A stretch of DNA of 39,389 bases, from the NCBI GenBank assembly GCA_964610205.1, contig CAZSVI010000016.1:1-39389 (forward strand), in the 5' to 3' direction. Shown here in pieces: positions 8,537 through 16,398 of this stretch. This DNA comes from CAZSVI01 sp964610205 (GTDB lineage Bacteria > Bacillota > Clostridia > DSM-8532). Made by a program: the position numbers and the translations under genes. Position 1 is the stretch's first letter. Every line of letters begins with the position of its first letter. The notes under the pieces are model-generated. The model saw only the letters and a program-made list of their open reading frames with translations. It made no database searches and was not told the DNA's origin.

Positions 8537-10126
8537 ATGCAAATCAATATGAACCAAAAAGGCAAAAAAGGTTCTGTAACATTATGGCTGTACTTAAAGC
8601 AAACCATTATAGTTGTTGTACCTCTTGCCGCAATATATTCGTTAATTATAGGCAATGTTATGGGTCTTAATACAGGTAATATCATATTTTTAATAATCGC
8701 TAATATGTTTATCGCCACTGGGTTGGTTTTACTCGCAAGTACAAAGAATTACAGGAGATACGTAAGCCCTGCCGCACAAATTGTCACCATACTGAAACAG
8801 ATAACCGGTGACAGCGATTTTACAAAACGGGTTCATTGCGGTGTTAAGGGAGAATTTTTGGAATTGGAATCGCAGTTAAACCGGTTTTTTGAAATGATCC
8901 AGGGTACCATACGCAAAATATACGAAGCCACGCAGTCACTAAATAAAACATCGGGCTTATTCCTTGGTATTTCCGATAACATGGCGGCTATGAGCGAAGA
9001 GACCAGCGCACAGATTAACGTTGTGGGAGATACCGCGTCCCGAATAACGGAAAGTATGGATGCCATTGTTAAAACATTATCGGAGACAGGTGATAATATG
9101 AGTATTGTCGCGGCTGCGGTAGAGGAAATGACCGCTACTATTTTCAACCTTGCCGCTGTTTCTGAGCAGACATCGGCAAGCACTGATGAGATTTCCGATA
9201 TTGCTTCACAGATAAATGAAAAAGTCTCAAACATATCAAATTCAGCAAAGGAAGTAACCGGAGCCGTTAACAGCGTAGCCACATCGGTGAAGGAAATGAA
9301 TGTTTCCCTGAACGAAGTCAGCAAAAATTGCGAGCGGTCAATACATATTACCGCAGACGCGGGAGATAAGGCTAAAAACACAAATGACATTATTGACAAG
9401 CTGAATCATTCTTCATTGCAGATAGGAAAGATTGTTAATGTTATTAATGATATCGCGGATCAAACAAATATGCTGGCACTGAACGCCGCCATTGAAGCTG
9501 CCGGAGCGGGAGAAGCCGGAAAAGGCTTTGCGGTTGTTGCCAATGAAGTTAAGGAACTGGCAAAACAAACTGCTGAAGCCACCGATGAAATAAGCCTGCA
9601 GATTGAAACAATGCAGGTAAACACATCGGAAGCGGTAAAAGCTGTTGAGGTTATTACCGATGTTATAAAGGAAATTACTTCCATAACCGGTACTATTGCC
9701 GCTGCTGTAACAGAACAGTCGGCAACCACCGGAGAAATATCAAAAGCTACGGTAAAAGCGGCGGAAAGGGTTAGCCAGATTACAAATAATCTGGATGCTG
9801 TAGCGGGTAATATACAAAATGTTACACTTGCGATTTCCGACGCATCAAAAGGAGTAAAGGAAATAGCCCGTTCGGCTTCGGAAATCTCCAGCGCTTCAAA
9901 TGAAGCGGCGGCAAATACTGAAGGAGCGTCAGGAAGAATACAGGATATTATAAGAAAAACAATAGATGTTCATGATGAAACCGAAAAAATATCTGTTAAC
10001 ATGGAGGAGATTGGAATAACATCCGGAGAAATGGCGAAAGACGCTGTCCAGGTGAACAGCTCCGCGAAGGAATTGTCCGATGAAGCGCAGGTGCTCGAAC
10101 GCTTTGTGGATCAGTTCCGTATATAG
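8537..10126 (+). CDS. methyl-accepting chemotaxis protein with minimal external loop
   Basis: ATG 8537 is chosen because GGTGGAGG lies 7 nt upstream; ATG 8516 has no site and would start inside the repeated sequence. The 529-residue protein has two hydrophobic helices at about 22-41 and 48-68 joined by only a few residues, so there is almost no extracellular sensor domain. A HAMP-like segment follows (about 70-125), then a long helical signalling region with hairpin tip at about 307-340 (DIADQTNMLALNAAIEAA then GAGEAGKGFAVVANEV). Residues about 252-345 are nearly identical to the hydrogenase-like receptor upstream, so the two signalling domains are paralogues and probably share the same array. 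The conserved tip Arg is Gly323. It may sense membrane state or a partner protein. Confidence 0.9.
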   Translation: MQINMNQKGKKGSVTLWLYLKQTIIVVVPLAAIYSLIIGNVMGLNTGNIIFLIIANMFIATGLVLLASTKNYRRYVSPAAQIVTILKQITGDSDFTKRVHCGVKGEFLELESQLNRFFEMIQGTIRKIYEATQSLNKTSGLFLGISDNMAAMSEETSAQINVVGDTASRITESMDAIVKTLSETGDNMSIVAAAVEEMTATIFNLAAVSEQTSASTDEISDIASQINEKVSNISNSAKEVTGAVNSVATSVKEMNVSLNEVSKNCERSIHITADAGDKAKNTNDIIDKLNHSSLQIGKIVNVINDIADQTNMLALNAAIEAAGAGEAGKGFAVVANEVKELAKQTAEATDEISLQIETMQVNTSEAVKAVEVITDVIKEITSITGTIAAAVTEQSATTGEISKATVKAAERVSQITNNLDAVAGNIQNVTLAISDASKGVKEIARSASEISSASNEAAANTEGASGRIQDIIRKTIDVHDETEKISVNMEEIGITSGEMAKDAVQVNSSAKELSDEAQVLERFVDQFRI

Positions 10127-10178
10127 GTATGGGGACTTCATCTACCGGGTAAATTCAGACAAATAAAACATAAGGCTG

Positions 10179-11297
10179 GTGGACATCCTGGAAAGATTGC
10201 GGGTTTTGATTGCGGAAAAAGATATAATGTACAGAAAAATATTAGCCGATGCCGTGGGGTTAACGGATTACGGACAGGTTACCCATATCAGTTCATCCGG
10301 CCAGATTGCTCTTGACTGGTTAAGTCAAAGCGAAATTGATGTTGTTTTACTTGATGTATGCATCATTAAAACAGATGGTATAAATGTTCTGAATGAGATG
10401 CTTACGAGTTATGGAAATACTGCCGTTGTGATTACAGGCACCAACTCTCCGGAAGATGCCGTGGTTGTGTTGGAAGCACTTAAGCTTGGAGCGTTGGATG
10501 TATTGCTTAAGACTTCATATTCAGACAGAGAAACAAGTTTGAATGGAATAAGAGGATACCTTCATACGCTGTTTGCTCAGATAAAGGTAAAGAACTACTC
10601 AAGTCCTGCTGATGAGAATATGCAAATAAAACAGCTTGATACATTAAAACCGGCAGAAAAGGAAAGAACCTTTATTCAAGGAGAAAAGAGAGCACCGTTG
10701 GGAACCGATCTGCTGGTTATTGCCTCGTCAACCGGAGGCCCTCAGGCATTGCAAAGGATATTAAGTGAAATCTCCCCGGATTTCAATAAACCGGTTCTGG
10801 TTGTACAGCATATGCCCCTTGATTTTACCCGGGTGCTTGCCCAGTCCCTGGATAAAAAATGCAAGCTGCCGGTCAGGGAGGCCGGAGATGGTGAAATGGT
10901 GGAGGCCGGAAAAGTTCTTATTGCCCCCGGCGACAGTCATATGGTGCTTGAGAGGAAAAACGATTCGGATGTTCTGATAAGGCTTGAAAAATCACCTCCT
11001 GTCAATGGATTAAGGCCCTCGGCAGACAAGCTGTTTGATTCAGTCACGAAAACATATAAAAAAAGCAAAATACTGGTTGTTGTTCTGACAGGAATGGGAA
11101 ATGACGGAACTAAAGGCATTGTTGAGATAAGAAATCAATGTGAATGCTACTGCATTACCCAAAGCGAAAATTCCTGCATTGTTTACGGAATGCCTAAAAG
11201 TGTATATGATGCCGGTTTGTCGGATGAGGTTTCGGATATTGGCGATATAGCAAAAAGGATTAACCAGATTAATATGTGCGGAGGTTCCGGTGAATGA
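10179..11297 (+). CDS. cheB: CheB-type receptor methylesterase with atypical receiver
   Basis: GTG 10179 gives 372 residues; the ribosome site is weak (TAAGG), and TTG 10197 is a possible alternative. An N-terminal receiver (about 7-130) carries the phosphoacceptor Asp59. Its acidic pocket reads AEKD instead of VDDS, the usual MPxMDG after the Asp is CIIKTDG, and the KP motif is KT. The C-terminal methylesterase domain (about 176-365) has the catalytic Ser184 (ASSTGGP), His211 (VQHMP) and Asp309 (GMGNDG). CheB demethylates glutamates on receptors and acts against CheR, the next gene, whose ATG overlaps this stop by 4 nt. The esterase looks active; receiver control may be altered. Confidence 0.9.
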   Translation: MDILERLRVLIAEKDIMYRKILADAVGLTDYGQVTHISSSGQIALDWLSQSEIDVVLLDVCIIKTDGINVLNEMLTSYGNTAVVITGTNSPEDAVVVLEALKLGALDVLLKTSYSDRETSLNGIRGYLHTLFAQIKVKNYSSPADENMQIKQLDTLKPAEKERTFIQGEKRAPLGTDLLVIASSTGGPQALQRILSEISPDFNKPVLVVQHMPLDFTRVLAQSLDKKCKLPVREAGDGEMVEAGKVLIAPGDSHMVLERKNDSDVLIRLEKSPPVNGLRPSADKLFDSVTKTYKKSKILVVVLTGMGNDGTKGIVEIRNQCECYCITQSENSCIVYGMPKSVYDAGLSDEVSDIGDIAKRINQINMCGGSGE

Positions 11298-12142
11298 AGC
11301 AAATACTGACATACAGCGGATTCTCATCCATGAAAAAACTTATAGAACAGAAATGCGGTATATTGATAGACGAAGAGAAAGCCTATCTGATCGAGAGCAG
11401 ACTCTCCGGGTTACTGGCAGAATCAGGTTTAATGAGTTTTGAAGAATTCTTTGAAAAAATATCATTCAAAAATGATCCGGAAATGATCGAGCGTATGATT
11501 GACGCCATGACGACAAATGAAACGATGTGGTTCAGGGACAGAACACCGTGGCTTATACTGGAACGTTTCCTGTTGCCTTTATATATTGAAACACTGAGGC
11601 AGGGGGTTAAAAGCAAAATAAGAATATGGAGCGCCGGATGCTCTACGGGGCAGGAGCCTTATTCCATAGCTATGTATATTAACCGTTTTTTATCCTGCAA
11701 TAACATAAAAGATATTTCAATTTCGCAGTTCGAGATTCTTGCTACGGATATTTCACGAAGTGCGCTTGATATAGCGGAGATGGGAAGATATGATAATATT
11801 TCTGTTATGAGAGGGCTGACCGAAGAATATAGGGATCTTTATTTTACAGGCAGCAACAGGTTATGGGTTATTAACGATAGTATACGGAATGCGGTTAAAT
11901 TCAGACGGTTTAATCTCCAAAACGATTTCGCCCTTCTTGGAGATTTTGATCTGGTTTTCTGTCGTTATACGATGATCTATTTTTCCGATACATTTAAAAA
12001 GGAGGTTTTATATAAGATACATAAAAGCCTCATTAAAAACGGTATTCTCATTATCGGAAGTTCGGAATTAATGCTTGACTGCAATGAGTATTATAATGTG
12101 GAACAGCTTGAAAGCGGCGTAATATATAGAAGAAAGGGGTAA
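11294..12142 (+). CDS. cheR: CheR chemoreceptor methyltransferase
   Basis: The 282-residue protein has the CheR N-terminal helical domain with the TTNETMWFRD motif (residues 74-83) and the S-adenosylmethionine-binding domain with IWSAGCSTGQEPYS. A later FCRYTMIYF corresponds to the family's FCRNVLIYF, with Tyr replacing Asn. It should methylate glutamates on the MCPs using S-adenosylmethionine. The start overlaps the cheB stop (ATGA), so the two opposing adaptation enzymes are translationally coupled. The length is normal and no truncation is seen. Confidence 0.93.
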   Translation: MKQILTYSGFSSMKKLIEQKCGILIDEEKAYLIESRLSGLLAESGLMSFEEFFEKISFKNDPEMIERMIDAMTTNETMWFRDRTPWLILERFLLPLYIETLRQGVKSKIRIWSAGCSTGQEPYSIAMYINRFLSCNNIKDISISQFEILATDISRSALDIAEMGRYDNISVMRGLTEEYRDLYFTGSNRLWVINDSIRNAVKFRRFNLQNDFALLGDFDLVFCRYTMIYFSDTFKKEVLYKIHKSLIKNGILIIGSSELMLDCNEYYNVEQLESGVIYRRKG

Positions 12143-12148
12143 TGGTGT

Positions 12149-12547
12149 TTGGAGTTGAGGAAAAAAATACTATCTGTTGACGATTCGGCGATTGTAAGAA
12201 AAATCATAAAGAGTACGGTAGAAGTTCTGTATTATGACCTGCTGGAGGCATCAGACGGTATGGATGCGCTGGAGATTTTGGAAAAGCAGTATAACAGCAT
12301 AAAACTTATACTGCTGGATTGGAACATGCCGGGAATGAATGGATTTGATTTTTTGGTTGCCGTTAAAAGCAATCATCTGTTCAGAAACATTCCTGTCATT
12401 ATGATAACAACCGAAGGCGAAAAAAAGAATATAATAAAAGCCATACAGGCAGGAGTGAGTAATTACCTGCTAAAACCTTTCAAAACAGAGGAACTGACTA
12501 AAAAAATCATGGAGACCCTTGGAAAAGGAGTGGAGCAGCGGAAATGA
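12149..12547 (+). CDS. cheY: CheY-like single-domain response regulator
   Basis: TTG 12149 is the likely start, with AGAAAGGGG 9 nt upstream; a nearby ATG (12142) is out of frame and soon stops. The 132 residues form one receiver domain: SVDDS (9-13), phosphoacceptor Asp57 in LLDWNMPG, the switch Thr in MITTEG, and LLKPF near the end. All key residues are present. There is no output domain, so it probably diffuses to a target after phosphorylation by CheA. Its stop overlaps the start of a CheX-like gene (ATGA), which suggests the phosphatase acts on this regulator. Confidence 0.9.
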   Translation: MELRKKILSVDDSAIVRKIIKSTVEVLYYDLLEASDGMDALEILEKQYNSIKLILLDWNMPGMNGFDFLVAVKSNHLFRNIPVIMITTEGEKKNIIKAIQAGVSNYLLKPFKTEELTKKIMETLGKGVEQRK

Positions 12548-13047
12548 GCAGCTTATACAATTCAATCAAGAAGGAAAACAGTGACAACCAACAGGAAATT
12601 TCTTCTTTTGTTTTTTCCAATGCCTTAAAAAATGTCATACAAACAATGACAAGCATCGAGATAAGTGAAACCAGAGTTATAAATGATGATGCGGGTGATA
12701 TCTTCCAAATATCGGGTGTTATACTGATGGTGGGACAAAAGAACATCATGTTGTCACTGACCGTTTCCAGTCAGATGGCCTATACATTGATATCCTTTAT
12801 GACAGGAATACAACGTGAGGAACTTAAGGTTGATGATTTGTATGACGGTATATCGGAGATAACCAATATGGTCGCCGGTGAAGTCAGGGCATATATGTCA
12901 ACCCGGGGAGTACAGCTCACCACTTTTGCTCCATTCGCAATCGCCGGAAAACAGTTTACCTTTATTTATAAAAATAAGATACCGAACATAATCAAGCAGT
13001 ACCATTCAAACAATGAAGAGATAAAACTCAGAGTGTATTTTTTGTAA
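12544..13047 (+). CDS. CheX/CheC-family phosphatase, first paralogue
   Basis: The 167-residue protein belongs to the CheC/CheX/FliY family by its central helix signature E-x2-N (Glu105 and Asn108 in SEITNMVAGE), preceded by a strand-rich region and the TLISFMTG segment. Members dephosphorylate CheY-P. The N-terminal 20 residues are polar and probably disordered. The start overlaps the upstream cheY stop. It is the first of three family members in this operon, and its active-site residues are intact. Confidence 0.8.
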   Translation: MSSLYNSIKKENSDNQQEISSFVFSNALKNVIQTMTSIEISETRVINDDAGDIFQISGVILMVGQKNIMLSLTVSSQMAYTLISFMTGIQREELKVDDLYDGISEITNMVAGEVRAYMSTRGVQLTTFAPFAIAGKQFTFIYKNKIPNIIKQYHSNNEEIKLRVYFL

Positions 13048-13123
13048 ATATGATTTTGCGTAAGGCACGCAATGCTCGCAAGCGCTAATTTATTTTAACA
13101 AAAATGAAAGGCAGGATAGATTT

Positions 13124-13495
13124 ATGAAAAAGACAGTTTTAATTGTGGACGACTCACCGCTGATTCACAACCTTTTAAGGAAAGCCCTTGAAAAATGCAA
13201 TTACGAAGTCTGTGGAGATGCAAAAAACGGCAAGGAGGGTGTGGACCTTTTTATAAAACTTGCTCCTGATATTGTCTTCATGGATATTAACATGCCCGTA
13301 ATGGATGGACTGGAAGCTGTTAAAAATATCCGGGAATTCTCAAAGAATGTAACCGGTTCAACAAGAATCATTATGCTCAGTGCAGTCGGTGATGACGAAA
13401 TTATGAAGAAAGCGCAGGCTCTTGGAGTTAAAACCTTTTTAAGGAAACCTTTCAATGATTATAAGATAATAAGTACATTATCTTCCGCAGAGTAA
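13124..13495 (+). CDS. cheY: second CheY-like response regulator
   Basis: The 123-residue protein is a complete receiver: LIVDDS (6-11), Asp54 in VFMDINMPVMDG, Ser in MLSAVGD and LRKPF. It is closer to the classical CheY pattern than the regulator at 12149. It is separated from the upstream CheX gene by 76 nt and has its own ribosome site (GAAAGGC). Two free receivers plus the CheA and CheB receivers make four phosphoacceptors for a single kinase, so competition or phosphate-sink behaviour is plausible. Confidence 0.92.
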   Translation: MKKTVLIVDDSPLIHNLLRKALEKCNYEVCGDAKNGKEGVDLFIKLAPDIVFMDINMPVMDGLEAVKNIREFSKNVTGSTRIIMLSAVGDDEIMKKAQALGVKTFLRKPFNDYKIISTLSSAE

Positions 13496-13523
13496 ACGAA
13501 AAAACTATGTACGGAGTGAATAG

Positions 13524-14063
13524 ATGAACAGGAACACAGACATTGAGTGTTCTGAAATTATTAAGGAGGGATTTGGTTTGAGCACAGGTATGCAGCTTTA
13601 TGATCCTTTTATCAGAAGCGTTAGTGATAATTTCGCCCTTATGGCCAATATGAAGGTAGATATTCTGGGTGCATTCTGTTCCGAGACAGAAGAATTTATG
13701 TCATATGGTGTTTCGTCAATCATAAACTATACAGGAAAAATCCGGGGGAGATTTCTGCTTGATATGGAACCGGGAGTAGCACTGTCCATTACACAGAATG
13801 TCATGGGTGTTTATTACGATAATGTGAAGGATAGCATGGTGCTGGCAGCAATTTCTGAAATGAACAATATCATATCGGGGAACGCAGTATCAGTTCTTAA
13901 TAACGCATATTCGCTGGGGTTATGGCTTTCACCCCCATACATTTTTACAGGGAAGAACGCGCTTATTGCCCTTCCCAAAATACAGTCCGCTTCCGTGGAG
14001 TGCAATACCCTTTATGGAAAACTAAAGGTGAACGTCGCTTTTGAAAGGGGAGAAACAAAATAA
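13524..14063 (+). CDS. CheX-family phosphatase, second paralogue
   Basis: The protein shows the CheX pattern: NPF-like YDPFI, a GKIRGRFLLD strand pair, and an active helix SEMNNIISGN with Glu112 and Asn115. ATG 13524 follows ACGGAGTG. TTG 13578 in the same frame has an even better site (GGAGGG 7 nt upstream) and would start near the usual CheX boundary, so the first 18 residues may not belong. It probably dephosphorylates CheY-P. The stop overlaps the next gene (TAATG). Confidence 0.8.
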   Translation: MNRNTDIECSEIIKEGFGLSTGMQLYDPFIRSVSDNFALMANMKVDILGAFCSETEEFMSYGVSSIINYTGKIRGRFLLDMEPGVALSITQNVMGVYYDNVKDSMVLAAISEMNNIISGNAVSVLNNAYSLGLWLSPPYIFTGKNALIALPKIQSASVECNTLYGKLKVNVAFERGETK

Positions 14064-14524
14064 TGAATGTAAAACATATTACTCCATTTATGGAAGCCTT
14101 GATTAAGATTCTTGAACAACATGGTATTTCAGGCATAAAGAGGGGGGCTGTTGTAAAAAAGGATGTTATGACAGTTGATCAGGATATTACTTCCGTTATA
14201 GGTATTAACGGAGGAATAAGAGGAAATATAGCATATTCTCTTTCGGATAAAACTGCCATACGTCTTCTTACCGCCATGAAGCTGACAGTACCCGCACAGC
14301 TTTTTGGCCCGGAGGCTCGATATGCCGTAGGCGCGATGACCGAAATGATAATAAGCAAAGCTTCCGAGCTTATTCTTGAAGAAGGAATAATTATTTATGC
14401 TACCCCGCCGACTATTGTTTTCGGAGAAGAAATTCATTTCAATATAAGCCCTGTGCAGACAATAGCCGTAAACATAGAAACCCCATGCGGTACAGTGGAA
14501 ATAAATATCGGCCTGGAAGAGTGA
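14063..14524 (+). CDS. degenerate CheX-like protein, third paralogue
   Basis: The 153-residue protein aligns along its length with CheX: INGGIRGNIAYSLSD, then AIRLLTAMK, then a helix GAMTEMIISKASELI. In that helix the catalytic Glu is Ala91 and the Asn is Glu94, judged by aligning it to SEMNNIISGNA of the preceding gene. The fold seems kept, but CheY-P phosphatase activity is unlikely. It may bind a partner, for example in a heterodimer with the intact CheX encoded just upstream, to which it is translationally coupled. It is the last gene of the chemosensory operon. Confidence 0.75.
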   Translation: MNVKHITPFMEALIKILEQHGISGIKRGAVVKKDVMTVDQDITSVIGINGGIRGNIAYSLSDKTAIRLLTAMKLTVPAQLFGPEARYAVGAMTEMIISKASELILEEGIIIYATPPTIVFGEEIHFNISPVQTIAVNIETPCGTVEINIGLEE

Positions 14525-14540
14525 GGAAGCAAGGAAAGTC

Positions 14541-14569
14541 TTGACATAATGCTGATGTGGAAATATAAT
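14541..14569 (+). promoter_or_regulatory. consensus sigma-A promoter of TRAP operon
   Basis: TTGACA at 14541-14546 and TATAAT at 14564-14569 are both perfect and are separated by exactly 17 nt. Transcription would begin near 14576, leaving a leader of about 130 nt before dctP. This is the strongest promoter seen in the window. Confidence 0.85.
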
Positions 14570-14575
14570 AGGGAT

Positions 14576-14680
14576 GTAGGATGGTAAAACGGAAGCAAGT
14601 ACTATGAATATGTATTTCTTTTGAGTTGTGCTTTACGCACAATTTATTGTTGTTTCCAGGGACCCCTACGGGTTTTTTTT
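14576..14680 (+). ncRNA. structured leader with terminator-like hairpin before dctP
   Basis: From the predicted start at about 14576 the leader can form an 8-bp stem, GGAAGCAA (14591-14598) with TTGTTTCC (14650-14657, one G-U pair). This stem encloses a hairpin, TTGTGC (14626-14631) with GCACAA (14637-14642). Next come ACCC-CTAC-GGGT (14662-14673) and eight T residues, which resemble a short intrinsic terminator. GTAGG at 14576-14580 could pair with CCTAC at 14665-14669 and open that hairpin. This layout suggests transcription attenuation or a riboswitch. I could not match it to fluoride, guanidine, preQ1 or T-box consensus elements. Confidence 0.45.
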
Positions 14681-14707
14681 ATTGCTTATTTTTAAGGAGG
14701 TAAAACC

Positions 14708-15772
14708 GTGGGAAATCAAGGAAATGTAAGATGGTCATTATTAATGAAGGTATTTGTCATTTTGATTATAATGACGGTACTTTCGGCTCTGGTTGGGTGC
14801 GCGGGTACGGCATCGGCAGGAAAAACCGATACGGTGGAATTAAAACTAGCCCACTTCTTTCCGTCAACTCATCCGGCGGAAACGGAATTGGTGACAGGAT
14901 GGGCAGAAGCAGTTAAAGAAGCTACCGACGGAAGGGTGATTATAACCAGCTATCCGCAGGAAACCCTGCTAAAAGCAGGCGACATATACAGCAGTGTAAA
15001 AGAGGGAGTGGCGGACATCGGGCTTTCGTGTTTCTCATATACTCCGGGGCGTTTTCCGGAACTGGAAGCATTCGAGCAACCCGGGATTGTTTATAAAAAT
15101 TCAAAGGCTGCAAGTAAGGTTGCCTGGGAGGGAATCAAGGAAATGAACCCCGAATGCGTACAGGACACAAAGCTTTTAATGGTTCTTGCCACAGGCCCCG
15201 GTGATCTTTTCACAAAAACACCGGTGAGGACATTGGACGACTTAAAGGGAATGCAGATCAGAGCAACGGGATTAACCGGAGATTCCCTGTCCTTGTTAGG
15301 CGCGGTTCCTGTGGGTATGCCTCAATCAGAGGCCTATGACGCGCTGCTGAAAGGAGTTGTCACCGGAAACCTTGCTCCGGTTGAGGTTATGAAAACATGG
15401 AATCAAGGAGAGGTTACAAAATATTTAACGCGAACTCCATTTTTGTACAACAACCTGTTTTTTATTACCATGAATCTTGACAAATGGAACTCGCTTCCAA
15501 AGGATATTCAAAAAGCTATTACCGATGTCACCGAAGAATTTCATGAAGAGGTTGCAATCGGATTATGGGACAAACAAAATGAAGAAGCGCTTGACTGGGC
15601 AATTAATGAACAGAATTTTAAGGTAATGGAATTGTCGGAAGAACAGAACGCGATGTGGAAACAGGCAATTGAGCCCATGCTGGAAAAATACGTAAATGAT
15701 AAAGGTGAAGCGGGTCAGAAAGCTGTGGATATAGTCAAAAGACTCTCTGAAAAATACAATGAAGAATATTGA
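14708..15772 (+). CDS. dctP: TRAP transporter substrate-binding lipoprotein
   Basis: The start is GTG 14708 with a perfect AAGGAGG. A signal peptide ends in LVGC (lipobox Cys31), so the binding protein is tethered to the outer face of the membrane. The mature 320 residues follow the DctP/TRAP solute-receptor pattern: LKLAHFFP at the N terminus, the SVKEGVADIG segment, DDLKGMQIRATG with the Arg that usually binds the ligand carboxylate, and a C-terminal long helix. Substrates are usually C4-dicarboxylates or other organic acids; the exact ligand cannot be read. The two membrane subunits follow after a 146-nt spacer with a strong palindrome. Confidence 0.9.
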   Translation: MGNQGNVRWSLLMKVFVILIIMTVLSALVGCAGTASAGKTDTVELKLAHFFPSTHPAETELVTGWAEAVKEATDGRVIITSYPQETLLKAGDIYSSVKEGVADIGLSCFSYTPGRFPELEAFEQPGIVYKNSKAASKVAWEGIKEMNPECVQDTKLLMVLATGPGDLFTKTPVRTLDDLKGMQIRATGLTGDSLSLLGAVPVGMPQSEAYDALLKGVVTGNLAPVEVMKTWNQGEVTKYLTRTPFLYNNLFFITMNLDKWNSLPKDIQKAITDVTEEFHEEVAIGLWDKQNEEALDWAINEQNFKVMELSEEQNAMWKQAIEPMLEKYVNDKGEAGQKAVDIVKRLSEKYNEEY

Positions 15773-15794
15773 TAAAAGAATTATGCTTTATGCC

Positions 15795-15818
15795 GCGGAT
15801 GGAGTATACTCCATCCGC
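15795..15818 (+). repeat. 24-nt perfect palindrome between dctP and dctQ
   Basis: The half-sites GCGGATGGAGTA and TACTCCATCCGC are perfectly complementary. In RNA this gives a strong stem with a very small loop. No T-run follows, so a simple terminator is unlikely. Between a receptor gene and its permease genes such a hairpin often protects the upstream message from 3' decay, giving more receptor than permease; a partial terminator or a dimeric operator are alternatives. Confidence 0.6.
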
Positions 15819-15918
15819 AGTTATTGGCACGGCACGATAATGATTACAGATCGGCTGATTGTCTACCCGGTCTTTGCCAAATAAACGCGGCAAACAAAAT
15901 ATTCCGGAGGATGGTAAT

Positions 15919-16398
15919 GTGAGGTTATTAGAAAGATATATTACAAAAAGCAGTCGCTTTTTGGATAGTCTGGCCGGATGGGGAATCGCGGCCACCATGC
16001 TTTTAGTGGTTGTTAATATCATACTGAGAATTGTATTTAAAGCTCCGATTCAAGGAGTGTATGAATATGTAGGATTTCTAACGGCCGCGATTATTGGATT
16101 TGCAATTGCATATTGTGCCATACAGAACGCGCATATATCCATTGGTTTTCTTGTAGAGAAGCTTCCCTGTAAGGTTCAGAAAATAATTCAAACGGCTTCA
16201 GGAACGGTTATATTGATATTCCTTGTGTTCGCAAGTTATCAGACTTTTATGTATGCACGGGAAAAGGCGATCAGCGGGGAGGTTTCCGCTACGGCGCATA
16301 TGCCTTTTTATCCTTTTATTATAATGGTGGCAATAGGTTTGCTTATGCTTTGCCTGGTTGAAATCGTAAAAGTATTGAAAGGGGTTATGGTAAAATGA
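15919..16398 (+). CDS. dctQ: TRAP transporter small membrane subunit
   Basis: The start is GTG 15919, with CGGAGG 8 nt upstream. The 159-residue product has four hydrophobic helices (about 19-38, 48-68, 85-108, 127-150) with the DctQ signature: a first helix with NIILRIVFKAPIQGVYEY followed by GFAIAYCAIQNAHISI. DctQ sits next to DctM and is needed for Na+-driven uptake. The dctM start overlaps its stop (ATGA), as usual in this family. Confidence 0.88.
   Translation: MRLLERYITKSSRFLDSLAGWGIAATMLLVVVNIILRIVFKAPIQGVYEYVGFLTAAIIGFAIAYCAIQNAHISIGFLVEKLPCKVQKIIQTASGTVILIFLVFASYQTFMYAREKAISGEVSATAHMPFYPFIIMVAIGLLMLCLVEIVKVLKGVMVK

Noticed and set aside
8833..9399. 188-codon minus-strand open frame inside the MCP gene
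   Set aside because: Its Ser/Ala/Ile-rich product is an antisense shadow of the helical MCP repeats.
14576..14707. Known fluoride, guanidine or preQ1 riboswitch before dctP
   Set aside because: The conserved cores of these classes are absent; only the general attenuator layout is supported.
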